A stretch of DNA of 64,000 nt from Thalassobaculaceae bacterium (GTDB lineage: Bacteria > Pseudomonadota > Alphaproteobacteria > Thalassobaculales > Thalassobaculaceae): the NCBI GenBank assembly GCA_029212785.1, contig JARGOG010000008.1, positions 1 through 64,000 of the forward strand, written 5' to 3'. Shown here in pieces: positions 18,576 to 26,425 of this stretch. How positions within the stretch are numbered: position 1 is the first letter of the stretch; each line of letters opens with the position of its first letter. The notes beneath the pieces were generated by a model. The model had not been told where the DNA came from and ran no database searches. It saw nothing but the letters and a program-made list of their open reading frames with translations. The translations under genes were made by a program, and so were the position numbers.

Positions 18576-18703
18576 GCCGGTGCTCCCTCCTTCTGATCCG
18601 TCGTTGAATAGACAGGCGGATCAGCCAGCACCAAGGCCCATCCGGCCAAACCGGTCTCGGGCCAAACCGGTTCCGCGCCGGCAGTCGGCCATCAGGCCTG
18701 CCG

Positions 18704-19231
18704 TCACTGACTCTCGGTCGCCGAGGAGAACACCATCCCGCCGATGAACCGGTTCACCGTGCGGCCATCATCGGCCAGAGGCATGATCAGCGTCTCGTAG
18801 GCCTTGTGCTCCTTGCCCAGCCAGTCGACAACGCCATGCACCCGCACCGGTCGGGCCAGGTCGCGCACCTGGCGGTAGAGATCGAGACCGGTCCCGCCGA
18901 ACACCTCGCCCACGAATCGCCCGGTATTGTCGCGGCCGACATGCTGCGTGATCTCGGTGCCGATCAGGGTGTAGCGAAAATCGTCACCCTCCGGCACCGC
19001 CTCGAGAAGGAAGATGGAACCGAGAAACCGGATCATGTCTATCGGGTCGAAATCCTGACGCCCGGGCAAAGCTCCGTCGCGGCACTTGGATTGCCAGGCG
19101 TCGTACAGCCCCAGCAGCAGGGGCGCTTCGAGTGCGACCGACCAGTCCCAGATACCCGGCCTGGGATCTCCCGAGACTCCGGCACGATCCGGGGCAGCGT
19201 GAACAATGGAGATGGAGTCCCCAGGCCTCAT
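18704..19231 (-). CDS. single-domain PAS protein A (PAS_5-type)
   Basis: This 175-residue soluble protein consists almost entirely of one PAS-like domain. The core reads LPGRQDFDP, FRYTLIGT and an NTG turn, then a C-terminal part ending in FIGGMVFSSA. No effector, transmembrane or DNA-binding part is visible. This is one of five homologous genes between 18704 and 26246. GGAAGAGGAG precedes the ATG at 19231. From memory it belongs to the alphaproteobacterial PAS_5-type family; ligand and partner are unknown. Confidence 0.8.
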   Translation of the reverse strand: MRPGDSISIVHAAPDRAGVSGDPRPGIWDWSVALEAPLLLGLYDAWQSKCRDGALPGRQDFDPIDMIRFLGSIFLLEAVPEGDDFRYTLIGTEITQHVGRDNTGRFVGEVFGGTGLDLYRQVRDLARPVRVHGVVDWLGKEHKAYETLIMPLADDGRTVNRFIGGMVFSSATESQ

Positions 19232-19338
19232 CGATGCTCCTCTTCCGAATTGTGCCGCAGAGCCGGTGGGCCGTGGTCAATTCGGTGTACAGAGGGAGTG
19301 AACAACCATGTGCCGATCAAGTAAAGCGCGCCGGCGAA

Positions 19339-20235
19339 TCAGAACGCCGGTTCACCAGGATACCCTCGGGCCACGCTTAACAGTGCTTCAACCAAAGGCG
19401 ACATCGGTTCCCGGTCGAGGGCGACGATGCCGATCATGTGCTCGACGACCGGATCGACCAGCGGGATCGCCCGCAGGCCCGCTCCCTCTCCGACCACGCG
19501 GGTCAGCGCCTCGGGCAGCACGCTGACGAGGCCGGCGGTCTGCACATAGGCGCAAAGATTCACCATCGAGTTGCTTTCGATCTCGGGATGCGGATGGCAG
19601 TCGGCCTTGGCGAAGGCACGGTCGATGATCCGGCGGTTCTGCATGTCGGGCGTCAATGCGCACATCGGATGCGCCGCCGCTTCGGACCAGGCGACGGTCT
19701 CGCGCGCGGCCAGCGGGTGGTCCGGACGCACCACCAACCGATAGCGCTCACGGTAGAGTGGTTGGGAGGCGGAAATGTCGATCGGCTCGCTGTCGAGATA
19801 GGTGATACCGGCATCGATGGCGAACTCCGACAGTTGCCGTTCGATCTCCTTCGAGGACTGAGAGCGCACGCTGAAGGTCAACTTCGGGAAGCGCTGACGC
19901 AGCAGTTCGGTCAGCGGCGGCACCGCGGCAAGCGCGGACGGGATGACGCCGAGCACCATGCGGCCCTCGGGCGCGCCGGACAGGGCCGAGAGGTCATCGC
20001 GCAGGCTGTCGCAATCCTCCAGGATGCGCTGCGCCCATTTCAGGATGTGCTGCCCTTCGGTCGTCAGGCCGATATAGCGTTGCCCCCGAAGCACGATCGG
20101 CACGCCGAGTTCATGTTCGAGCTGACGGATGCGGCCGGACAGGGTGGGCTGGGTGACGCCGCAGGCCTCGGCGGCGCGGGTGAAATGCTGTTCGCGGGCG
20201 AGGGCGACGAGGTACTGGAGCTGTCGAATATCCAT
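19339..20235 (-). CDS. LysR-type transcriptional regulator
   Basis: An N-terminal helix-turn-helix (residues 1-60: FTRAAEACGVTQPTLSGRIRQLE) is followed by a linker helix and a periplasmic-binding-like effector domain. The protein (298 residues) is of normal length. It lies on the same strand as degP, 80 bases downstream, and 2.3 kb from the formate dehydrogenase operon start. LysR regulators often govern fds operons; control of fds by this gene is an inference from proximity only. Confidence 0.9.
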   Translation of the reverse strand: MDIRQLQYLVALAREQHFTRAAEACGVTQPTLSGRIRQLEHELGVPIVLRGQRYIGLTTEGQHILKWAQRILEDCDSLRDDLSALSGAPEGRMVLGVIPSALAAVPPLTELLRQRFPKLTFSVRSQSSKEIERQLSEFAIDAGITYLDSEPIDISASQPLYRERYRLVVRPDHPLAARETVAWSEAAAHPMCALTPDMQNRRIIDRAFAKADCHPHPEIESNSMVNLCAYVQTAGLVSVLPEALTRVVGEGAGLRAIPLVDPVVEHMIGIVALDREPMSPLVEALLSVARGYPGEPAF

Positions 20236-20261
20236 CGGCGTGACGCTCCGGCAGACGTGGA

Positions 20262-20300
20262 AGGGCCGCGCACCGCTGGGGACACACGGTGCACGGCCCT
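20262..20300. repeat. strong hairpin between degP and the LysR gene
   Basis: Arms at 20262-20275 and 20287-20300 are 14 bases long with one mismatch (AGGGCCGCGCACCG / CGGTGCACGGCCCT) and an 11-base loop. It lies just after the degP stop on the minus strand. No T-run follows, so it is either a factor-assisted terminator for degP, an mRNA-stabilising hairpin, or a leader element for the LysR gene. Confidence 0.55.
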
Positions 20301-20315
20301 AAAGGTGCCGGGAAC

Positions 20316-21758
20316 TTACGCGTCGCGCAACGGCACCGCCACGTAGCGCTGCTGGCCGTCGCGACGGACGAGCAGGAGCACGGACTTCTTATGCCCGGAA
20401 TGGGCGGCATCGATCGCCGCACGGGCTTCCTTCGCCGTGGACACCTGGGACTGACCGACAGCGGCGATCACATCGCCGGGCCGCAGTTCGTCGGAACCGT
20501 TCGGCGCAACCGAGAGCACAACCGCCCCCTCCGACTCATCGCCCAGGGTCACGCCGAGCGGCGGAACCTCCAGGCCCTCGGCACCCGGCATCGACGCGGT
20601 CGCAGACGCCATCTGCTCCTCGCGAGGATAGGTGCCGACGGTGATGTCGAGATCACGGCCGGTACCATCGCGCCACACGGTGATGTTGGCGCTGTCGCCC
20701 GGGTCGGTGTCGGCGACCGCACGGGTCAAGTCCTTGACCTCGGCGATGGTGACGTTGCCGAAGCGCAGAATGACATCGCCCGCCTTCAGGCCGGCTTTGC
20801 CGGCGGGACCGGTGGGGTCGACATCGGCAACCAGTGCGCCGTCATCGGCGGTGAGGCCGAGGCTGTCGGCGATCTGCGGGGTGACCGGCTGAATGCGCAC
20901 GCCGATGAAACCGCGCTCGACGGTGCCCGTCTCCAGGATCTCGGCGACGATCGCCTTCGCCTGATTGGCCGGGACGGCGAAACCGAGGCCGATATTGCCG
21001 CCATTCGGCGAGAAGATCGCGGTGTTCATGCCGACGACGCGGCCCTCGGTGTCGAACAGCGGACCGCCGGAATTGCCGCGGTTGATCGCCGCGTCGACCT
21101 GGATGAAGTCGTCATACGGGCCGGCATTGATATCGCGGCCACGGGCCGAAACGATTCCCGAGGTTACAGTCCCGCCGAGACCGAACGGGTTGCCGATGGC
21201 GACCACCCAGTCGCCGACCTCGATGCGATTGCTGTCGCCCCAGGGGACGGTGGGCAGCGGCGTGTCACTGTTCACCTTCAGGACGGCGACATCGGTCTTC
21301 GGGTCGTGGCCGACCAGGGTGGCGTCGAGTTCCGTGCCGTCGTCGAGCACGACCTTGATCTCCTCGGCGCCGTCGATCACGTGGTTATTGGTGACGATGG
21401 TCCCGGTGGCGTCGATGATGAAGCCGGAGCCGAGGCCCCGCGCCTCCCGCGGCGCCTGCTGGCCCATTGGCGGCCGGCCACCGAAGAACTTCTCGAAGAA
21501 GTCATGCAGGGGATGTCCCGGCGGCAGTTCGGGGATCTGCTGGCCGCCCGCTTCGGGCGTACCGCCACTGGTCTTGGTCAGAACGGTCACCACGGCCGGC
21601 TTCGCCTTCTTGACCAGTTCCGAGAAGGATCCCGGGAGATCGCCATGGGCTTCTGCGGTGCCCGGCGCGAAAATCGGCTGGATCGCCAGCGGCGCGGCGA
21701 CCAGGGCAGTCGCCAGAAGCGCCGCGCGTAAACCCGCGTGTGCTCTCGATCGGGCCAT
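20316..21758 (-). CDS. degP: periplasmic serine protease of the DegP/HtrA family
   Basis: The 480-residue protein has a signal peptide (hydrophobic core 11-30). The protease domain has a catalytic triad visible as H126 (TNNHV), D156 (KTDVAV) and S230 (RGNSGGPL). Two PDZ domains follow: the first near 270-370, the second near 400-470. It degrades or refolds misfolded envelope proteins. The Q-linker segment near residues 60-100 is typical of DegP. It could equally be named DegQ; the two cannot be separated from sequence by eye. Confidence 0.92.
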   Translation of the reverse strand: MARSRAHAGLRAALLATALVAAPLAIQPIFAPGTAEAHGDLPGSFSELVKKAKPAVVTVLTKTSGGTPEAGGQQIPELPPGHPLHDFFEKFFGGRPPMGQQAPREARGLGSGFIIDATGTIVTNNHVIDGAEEIKVVLDDGTELDATLVGHDPKTDVAVLKVNSDTPLPTVPWGDSNRIEVGDWVVAIGNPFGLGGTVTSGIVSARGRDINAGPYDDFIQVDAAINRGNSGGPLFDTEGRVVGMNTAIFSPNGGNIGLGFAVPANQAKAIVAEILETGTVERGFIGVRIQPVTPQIADSLGLTADDGALVADVDPTGPAGKAGLKAGDVILRFGNVTIAEVKDLTRAVADTDPGDSANITVWRDGTGRDLDITVGTYPREEQMASATASMPGAEGLEVPPLGVTLGDESEGAVVLSVAPNGSDELRPGDVIAAVGQSQVSTAKEARAAIDAAHSGHKKSVLLLVRRDGQQRYVAVPLRDA

Positions 21759-21991
21759 GGGATGTGTCCTCCATCAATCGGTTGGGTTGGGCGACGTCGG
21801 TCCGTGTCCTTCGACATCGCCTTCGCCGTCGATCGCAGAGGTAAGGGGTGATCTGTACAGGACCCGGACCGAGATAAGGCAATTTCGCGGCAGATGTGGC
21901 CGCAGGGTGTCAAAACCCAGCTTTTGAGTTACACGACATCGGCATAGGTCTGATCCGTCCAACGGGGCTGTCGAGGAAAGGTTCCGGTTCC

Positions 21992-22594
21992 ATGACCTGG
22001 CGACGCGAGACCAGCGGCGGCCGTCTGCTGGACCAGCTTTCCACGCCGGCCTGCATCGGCTTCACCCAAGCTTGGCTGGAATGGCGTGGCGAAGCGGTCG
22101 CACCGCATCGCGGGCAACTTCGCCTGGAGCAGATCGCGCAGCACCTGAGGTGGCTGAGCGTGATGGAGGTGCGGTCGCCCGAGGACATGGTGTTCCGGCT
22201 GGTCGGCACGGCGATCAACGACACCCGCGGCCGCGAACTGACCGGCACCACCCTGAAGGACCTGTCGCTTGCCAAGGATTGGCCCCGGCGCGCCGCGATC
22301 ACCTGGGCGGTGGCGTCGCATCCGGCCGGGCTGACTCATCGGGTGCTGTTCGAATACACGCTCGGGCCGCCGGTCTATTCGGAATATGTCTGCCTTCCAG
22401 TGTTCTCGGAGACGCCTGGCACACCAGTACAGGTGTTCACCATCCGCGAACCGGTCGAGGACGTGAGCCTGACCCTGCCGCAGCTCAAGACCGCGTATAA
22501 CCATGTCGGCGAAGGCAACCGTTTCATCGATATCGGGGCCGGGGTCCCCTCTGCCGACCTGCTGCCGGAGCCGATCGAAAGCCTGTCGATCTAG
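21992..22594 (+). CDS. single-domain PAS protein B (PAS_5-type)
   Basis: This 200-residue protein is the only plus-strand member of the five PAS singletons. The core has the same order as the others: FRLVGT, then RELTG, then ASHPAGLTHR and a C-terminal strand VQVFTIREP. The N-terminal arginine-rich LPxR motif of members A and E is degraded (APHRGQL). A GAGGAAAGG ribosome site lies upstream of the ATG. A C-terminal tail of about 50 residues is unique to it. No output domain is visible. Confidence 0.72.
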   Translation: MTWRRETSGGRLLDQLSTPACIGFTQAWLEWRGEAVAPHRGQLRLEQIAQHLRWLSVMEVRSPEDMVFRLVGTAINDTRGRELTGTTLKDLSLAKDWPRRAAITWAVASHPAGLTHRVLFEYTLGPPVYSEYVCLPVFSETPGTPVQVFTIREPVEDVSLTLPQLKTAYNHVGEGNRFIDIGAGVPSADLLPEPIESLSI

Positions 22595-22604
22595 CGGCGC
22601 TCGG

Positions 22605-23150
22605 TCAGACCGACTGGCTGAAGTGTTCGGCAACACCGAGCAGGCGGGCGACGGGGCCGCCGCTCTCCAAGGCCAAAGGCATGACGATGGTTTCGTACCA
22701 GTGGCGCGAACCTGCCTTGGTCCTGTAGGAAATGCGCTGAACCGCCGGCTTTCCCGCCTTGGCCGCGAGAGCATAGAGGCGGGTCAGGGTCGCCTGGCTG
22801 CCCTGCCCCGCGATCTCGGAAAGGCGGTAGCCGGTATTGTCCACTTCGGTATGGGAGACAACGTCGGTGCCGACCAGACGGTAGCGGAAATCCGGCGCAT
22901 TCCCGGTCTCGCCCACAATCACATCGACCAGATAAACGTACGGCAGAATGCCGACCAGTTGCTCCGCCTTGAGGTCATCGGCTTTCGGCAGCGCTCCGGC
23001 ATGACCGGCCGCCGACCATTTAGCGTAGCCGCGGGCGATAATCGGAGAGACCAGACCGGTGCCATCCGACACAAATCGCCCCGTTTCTTCGATTATCGTC
23101 TGCGCGGGCGAATGTTGCCGCATCGACGAATGGAGAGGGCCGGTACGCAT
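22605..23150 (-). CDS. single-domain PAS protein C (PAS_5-type)
   Basis: From the ATG at 23150 (TGGAG upstream) the protein has about 181 residues. The frame stays open with a TTG start at 23186. It shares with member A the pattern LPKADDL, FRYRLVGT, VDNTG and YETIVMPLALE. The stops of members B and C face each other across 10 bases, so the pair is convergent. No effector domain or membrane segment is seen. Confidence 0.78.
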   Translation of the reverse strand: MRTGPLHSSMRQHSPAQTIIEETGRFVSDGTGLVSPIIARGYAKWSAAGHAGALPKADDLKAEQLVGILPYVYLVDVIVGETGNAPDFRYRLVGTDVVSHTEVDNTGYRLSEIAGQGSQATLTRLYALAAKAGKPAVQRISYRTKAGSRHWYETIVMPLALESGGPVARLLGVAEHFSQSV

Positions 23151-23436
23151 CGCCACTCCAGGCTGTTCAGACACCCGGAAAGCCAAACAGATCGACTTCC
23201 CTACCCGACACTACGGCTAAAGCATTAGCAAACTCTTTACGAAGACGAGCGACGACGGAAACCTGTATTGGTTGTGCCGCAACAGAAAAAATACAGTACT
23301 GGCGGGATGGGACCACCGGCCGTCCAGTGCCCGGCATCGGCTCGCCGGGCCGAGACGCCGGATGGCGGCCCCCGCCCCGACTGCGCTAGGCTGCCGGCAA
23401 ATCTAAGATAGAAAAGCTTACACAAGGGAGCACCAT

Positions 23437-24234
23437 ATGGACCTGGACCTTACCGGCAAGACCGCCCTCGTCACCGGATCGACCCGCGGCATCGGCCTCG
23501 CGACGGCGAAAGGTCTCGCCGGCATGGGCGCCGAGGTAATCGTGAACGGCCGAAGCGAGACGCCGGTCAAGGAAGCCATCGAAGCCATCCTTGCCGGGTC
23601 GCCCCGCGCCGTCGTCCATGGCCAGGTCGCCGATCTCGGGACCGCCGCCGGATGCGCGTCGCTGATCAAGGCGTTTCCGAGCGTCGACATCCTGGTGAAC
23701 AACATGGGCATCTACGGGCCCAAGCCGTTCTTCGAGACCGAGGATTCCGACTGGCAGGAGATCTTCGACGTCAACGTGATGAGCGGCGTGCGGCTGACCC
23801 GGCATTATCTCAAGGACATGCTCGACGCCAAGGACTGGGGCCGCGTGGTCTTCGTCTCCAGCGAGTCCGGCATCTTCATCCCCAAGGAGATGGTGCATTA
23901 CGGGATGTCGAAAAGCGCGCAACTGGTCATCGCCCGTGGCGCCGCCGAGGCGACCAAGGGCACCAATGTCACCGTCAACTCCGTGCTGCCGGGACCAACC
24001 TGGGTGGAGGCCCAGACCGAACGGCTGACCGCCCGCGCGGCGGCCCAGGGCACGACACTGGAGGCGCTCACGTCCACCATGTTCACCGAACGGCGTCCCG
24101 CCTCTTTGATCCAGCGCTACGCTACCCCGGAAGAGGTGGCGAACATGATCTGCTATGTCTGCTCGAAAGCGTCGAGCGCAACCAACGGGGCGGCCCTGCG
24201 GGTCGAGGGCGGGATCGTCACCAACCCGTTCTGA
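23437..24234 (+). CDS. short-chain dehydrogenase/reductase
   Basis: A 265-residue classical SDR. The NAD(P)-binding motif is TGSTRGIG (residues 14-21), the structural motif is NNMG, and the catalytic S and YxxxK are in SSES...YGMSK. The substrate is unknown; the C-terminal part (RPASLIQRY, VEGGIVTNPF) is typical of 3-ketoacyl-ACP reductase-like and sugar-alcohol SDRs. It lies among the PAS singletons but shares no transcript with them: member C is divergent and member D convergent. Confidence 0.9.
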   Translation: MDLDLTGKTALVTGSTRGIGLATAKGLAGMGAEVIVNGRSETPVKEAIEAILAGSPRAVVHGQVADLGTAAGCASLIKAFPSVDILVNNMGIYGPKPFFETEDSDWQEIFDVNVMSGVRLTRHYLKDMLDAKDWGRVVFVSSESGIFIPKEMVHYGMSKSAQLVIARGAAEATKGTNVTVNSVLPGPTWVEAQTERLTARAAAQGTTLEALTSTMFTERRPASLIQRYATPEEVANMICYVCSKASSATNGAALRVEGGIVTNPF

Positions 24235-24247
24235 TGACGCCCGGCTG

Positions 24248-24793
24248 TCAGAGCTCGGCCACCGGAATCCGTACGACCTCCGCAGGCATCGCTGCCGAAT
24301 TGGCGGCTTTGCCGGCGAGGCGATGGCGGCGGACGTCGTAAAGGCTGACGCCGAGCACCGAGTCCACCGCGCCGGTCTCGGCGGCCATCGGCAGCACCAG
24401 CCGCTCCACCCGATGCACCAGGTGGGGATCTGGCATGTCCTCGGTCGCGCTGTACAGGATCGCCGGTTCGGAGCGGGCGATCGCCCAACGTTCCGCCAGG
24501 GTCGAACGGTGTTCGGCTCCGACGATCTCGGTCAGGGTCCGCCCCTTGATGGAGTGTCCCCAGACCGCGTTGACCTCCTCGCCGGCGAGATCGCAGACAT
24601 AATCGTTGGCGATCGGGCAGTGCCGGTAGATCCAGATGAATTCGAGCATCCGCACCACGGTCAGCGGGTCGAAAGACGCCCGGCGCGCGACCACCCCGTC
24701 GCCGCGCGCGGCGCGCCAGCCGTCGAGCATCTGGTGGATGCGGGGATCCGCGGACGGGATCCGCGCCTTCAGGCGACCGACCGCTTCGGTCAT
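24248..24793 (-). CDS. single-domain PAS protein D (PAS_5-type, divergent)
   Basis: This 181-residue protein is the most diverged of the five. It keeps the FDPLTVVRMLEFIWI segment that matches the DP-x-x-x-I core and the later AxxxxWGHSIKG turn. The usual FRLVGT becomes VCDLAGEE. It starts at the ATG at 24793 with a weak ribosome site and is convergent with the SDR gene (13 bases apart). The ligand-binding pocket should therefore differ. Confidence 0.7.
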   Translation of the reverse strand: MTEAVGRLKARIPSADPRIHQMLDGWRAARGDGVVARRASFDPLTVVRMLEFIWIYRHCPIANDYVCDLAGEEVNAVWGHSIKGRTLTEIVGAEHRSTLAERWAIARSEPAILYSATEDMPDPHLVHRVERLVLPMAAETGAVDSVLGVSLYDVRRHRLAGKAANSAAMPAEVVRIPVAEL

Positions 24794-24913
24794 CGCCGCG
24801 GCCCGCGAGACACAGAAGCGGACATTGCCAGTTGATTAATCGTCGATGAGCGGAGGATCATTCTTGGGACCGATAACAGACCGCGCCTCAAGCGCGGCAG
24901 TGGAGGAAAAGGC

Positions 24914-25681
24914 ATGCTGAGCGACGCCGAGATCTCTCACTATCACGACAAAGGTTACGTATTTCCAAACTACCGCCTTCCGACGGAAACATTGCAGGCG
25001 ATCCGCGACGACCATACCCGTCTGCTGGAACGCCACCCGGATTTCCGCGACAATTGTCCGGACCTGTTGTCCTTTGATAGCGGCTTCCTGAACTACGCCC
25101 GCGATCCGGCGATCCTCGAGATGGTTGCCCAGTTGATCGGGCCGGACATCGCGCTGTGGAACATGAGCTTCTTCGCCAAGCCCGCCCTCAACGGCAAGCG
25201 GACCCCTTGGCATCAGGACGGTGCCTACTGGCCGATCCGTCCGCTTGCCACCTGCACGGTGTGGATCGCCATCGACGACGCCACGCCGGAGAACGGCTGC
25301 ATGCGGTTCATCCCGGGCTCGCACAAGTCGAAGGATCTGGCGCCGCACGATCTGAAGAAGGATCCCTCCCTCACCCTGAGCCAGGAGCTCTCGGCCGGCA
25401 CCTTCGATGAGGCGGAGGCGGTCGACGTGGCCCTCGAGGCGGGGCAGGTCTCACTGCACGACGTCTATCTCTACCACGGCTCGGAAGCCAACACCTCGAC
25501 GCGCCCCCGCCGCGGCATGACCCTGCGGCTGATGCCCACCACGTCGCACTACGACCGCGACATCGCCAAGGAGGCTGCTCGACAGCGCGGCGACTACGAT
25601 CAGTCGGTCCGCACTTTGTTCCTGATGCAGGGCCAGGACCGCTGCGGTCGGAACGATTTCCGGGTGCGCGGCCTCGCCTGA
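24914..25681 (+). CDS. phytanoyl-CoA dioxygenase (PhyH) family protein
   Basis: This 255-residue non-heme Fe(II)/2-oxoglutarate enzyme has the HxD iron pair in WHQDGAYW. The distal histidine and a 2-oxoglutarate-binding Arg are in LYHGSEANTSTRPRRG, and ENGCMRFIPGSHK is characteristic of PhyH. Family members hydroxylate small molecules (ectoine, phosphonates, halogenated or long-chain acids). The substrate cannot be assigned. It lies between PAS singletons D and E, divergent from D. Confidence 0.87.
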   Translation: MLSDAEISHYHDKGYVFPNYRLPTETLQAIRDDHTRLLERHPDFRDNCPDLLSFDSGFLNYARDPAILEMVAQLIGPDIALWNMSFFAKPALNGKRTPWHQDGAYWPIRPLATCTVWIAIDDATPENGCMRFIPGSHKSKDLAPHDLKKDPSLTLSQELSAGTFDEAEAVDVALEAGQVSLHDVYLYHGSEANTSTRPRRGMTLRLMPTTSHYDRDIAKEAARQRGDYDQSVRTLFLMQGQDRCGRNDFRVRGLA

Positions 25682-25745
25682 CCCTTCGGTCGACAGGACG
25701 CGCTGATGGGCCGGGTGGGCCGGCGTATCGCCGCCGGGCGCCGGA

Positions 25746-26246
25746 TCAAATCTCCGACAGGCGCCGGCGGCCACGTTTCGAGAAGTCCAGAACCGCCAGC
25801 AGCATCGTCACGCTGCGTCCGTCTTCAGACAGCGGCAGGATCACCCGCTCGATATCGAACAGGAAACCGCCGAGCTTGCGGAACGTATGGTCGCTGAAGA
25901 TCGGCCGGGCGACCCCCACGGCACCATTGTAGTCCCTCAGAACCTTTTCCCGAACCTCACCGAAATTGATCTCGTCGAGGAACAGGCCCGTGTAGTCGGC
26001 GCCGAACATCTGGACCACCTGGGTCCCGACCAGCCGGACCTTCAGACGGTCGTTGGGCGGAATCACATCCAGGAGGATGACGTGCGGAAGCAGGGTCGGA
26101 ATATCGATCGGATCCAGGTCCGATCGGCCCGGCATCGCCGCCTCGCCCCGTATGTCGTCCCAGTAATGGAATGCCTGCAACAATAGAGGCGACCGGACAT
26201 CGGCAATCGCCTTTCCAAATTCCGCCGTCTTTGCTCCACGATCCAT
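25746..26246 (-). CDS. single-domain PAS protein E (PAS_5-type)
   Basis: From the ATG at 26246 (GGCGAG upstream) the protein has about 166 residues; a GTG at 26303 is in frame. The family core is strong: MPGRSDLDPIDI, then VRLVGT and ADYTG, closely paralleling member A, then PLSEDGRSV. No output domain is present. It ends 64 bases from the PhyH gene and is divergent from cheA, whose ATG is 180 bases away. Confidence 0.78.
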   Translation of the reverse strand: MDRGAKTAEFGKAIADVRSPLLLQAFHYWDDIRGEAAMPGRSDLDPIDIPTLLPHVILLDVIPPNDRLKVRLVGTQVVQMFGADYTGLFLDEINFGEVREKVLRDYNGAVGVARPIFSDHTFRKLGGFLFDIERVILPLSEDGRSVTMLLAVLDFSKRGRRRLSEI

Positions 26247-26386
26247 ATCTCGCCACCGATTTCCGGTTCCAGCCGCGCGGCGCTGCACGGCAGTTTCCCC
26301 CACGTCTCAATGATAAACATATTTCTCAAAGCTATGTGTGGCGTCATCCTTCCGTTAACCTTTTCTTTGAACTCTGGTGTCAAACA

Positions 26387-26406
26387 GGTATGGCGTTTCG
26401 CATACC
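26387..26406. repeat. short dyad upstream of cheA
   Basis: A perfect inverted repeat, GGTATG-N8-CATACC, lies 20 bases before the CheA start codon, in the divergent region between PAS singleton E and cheA. It could be an operator, but 6-base arms can arise by chance. Confidence 0.25.
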
Positions 26407-26425
26407 AAGACAGGGGTCAGGAAAC

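Noticed and set aside
26350-26375. CtrA-like TTAA-N7-TTAAC site upstream of cheA
   Set aside because: Only the first half matches (TTAACC); the second half has mismatches, so it is not better than chance.
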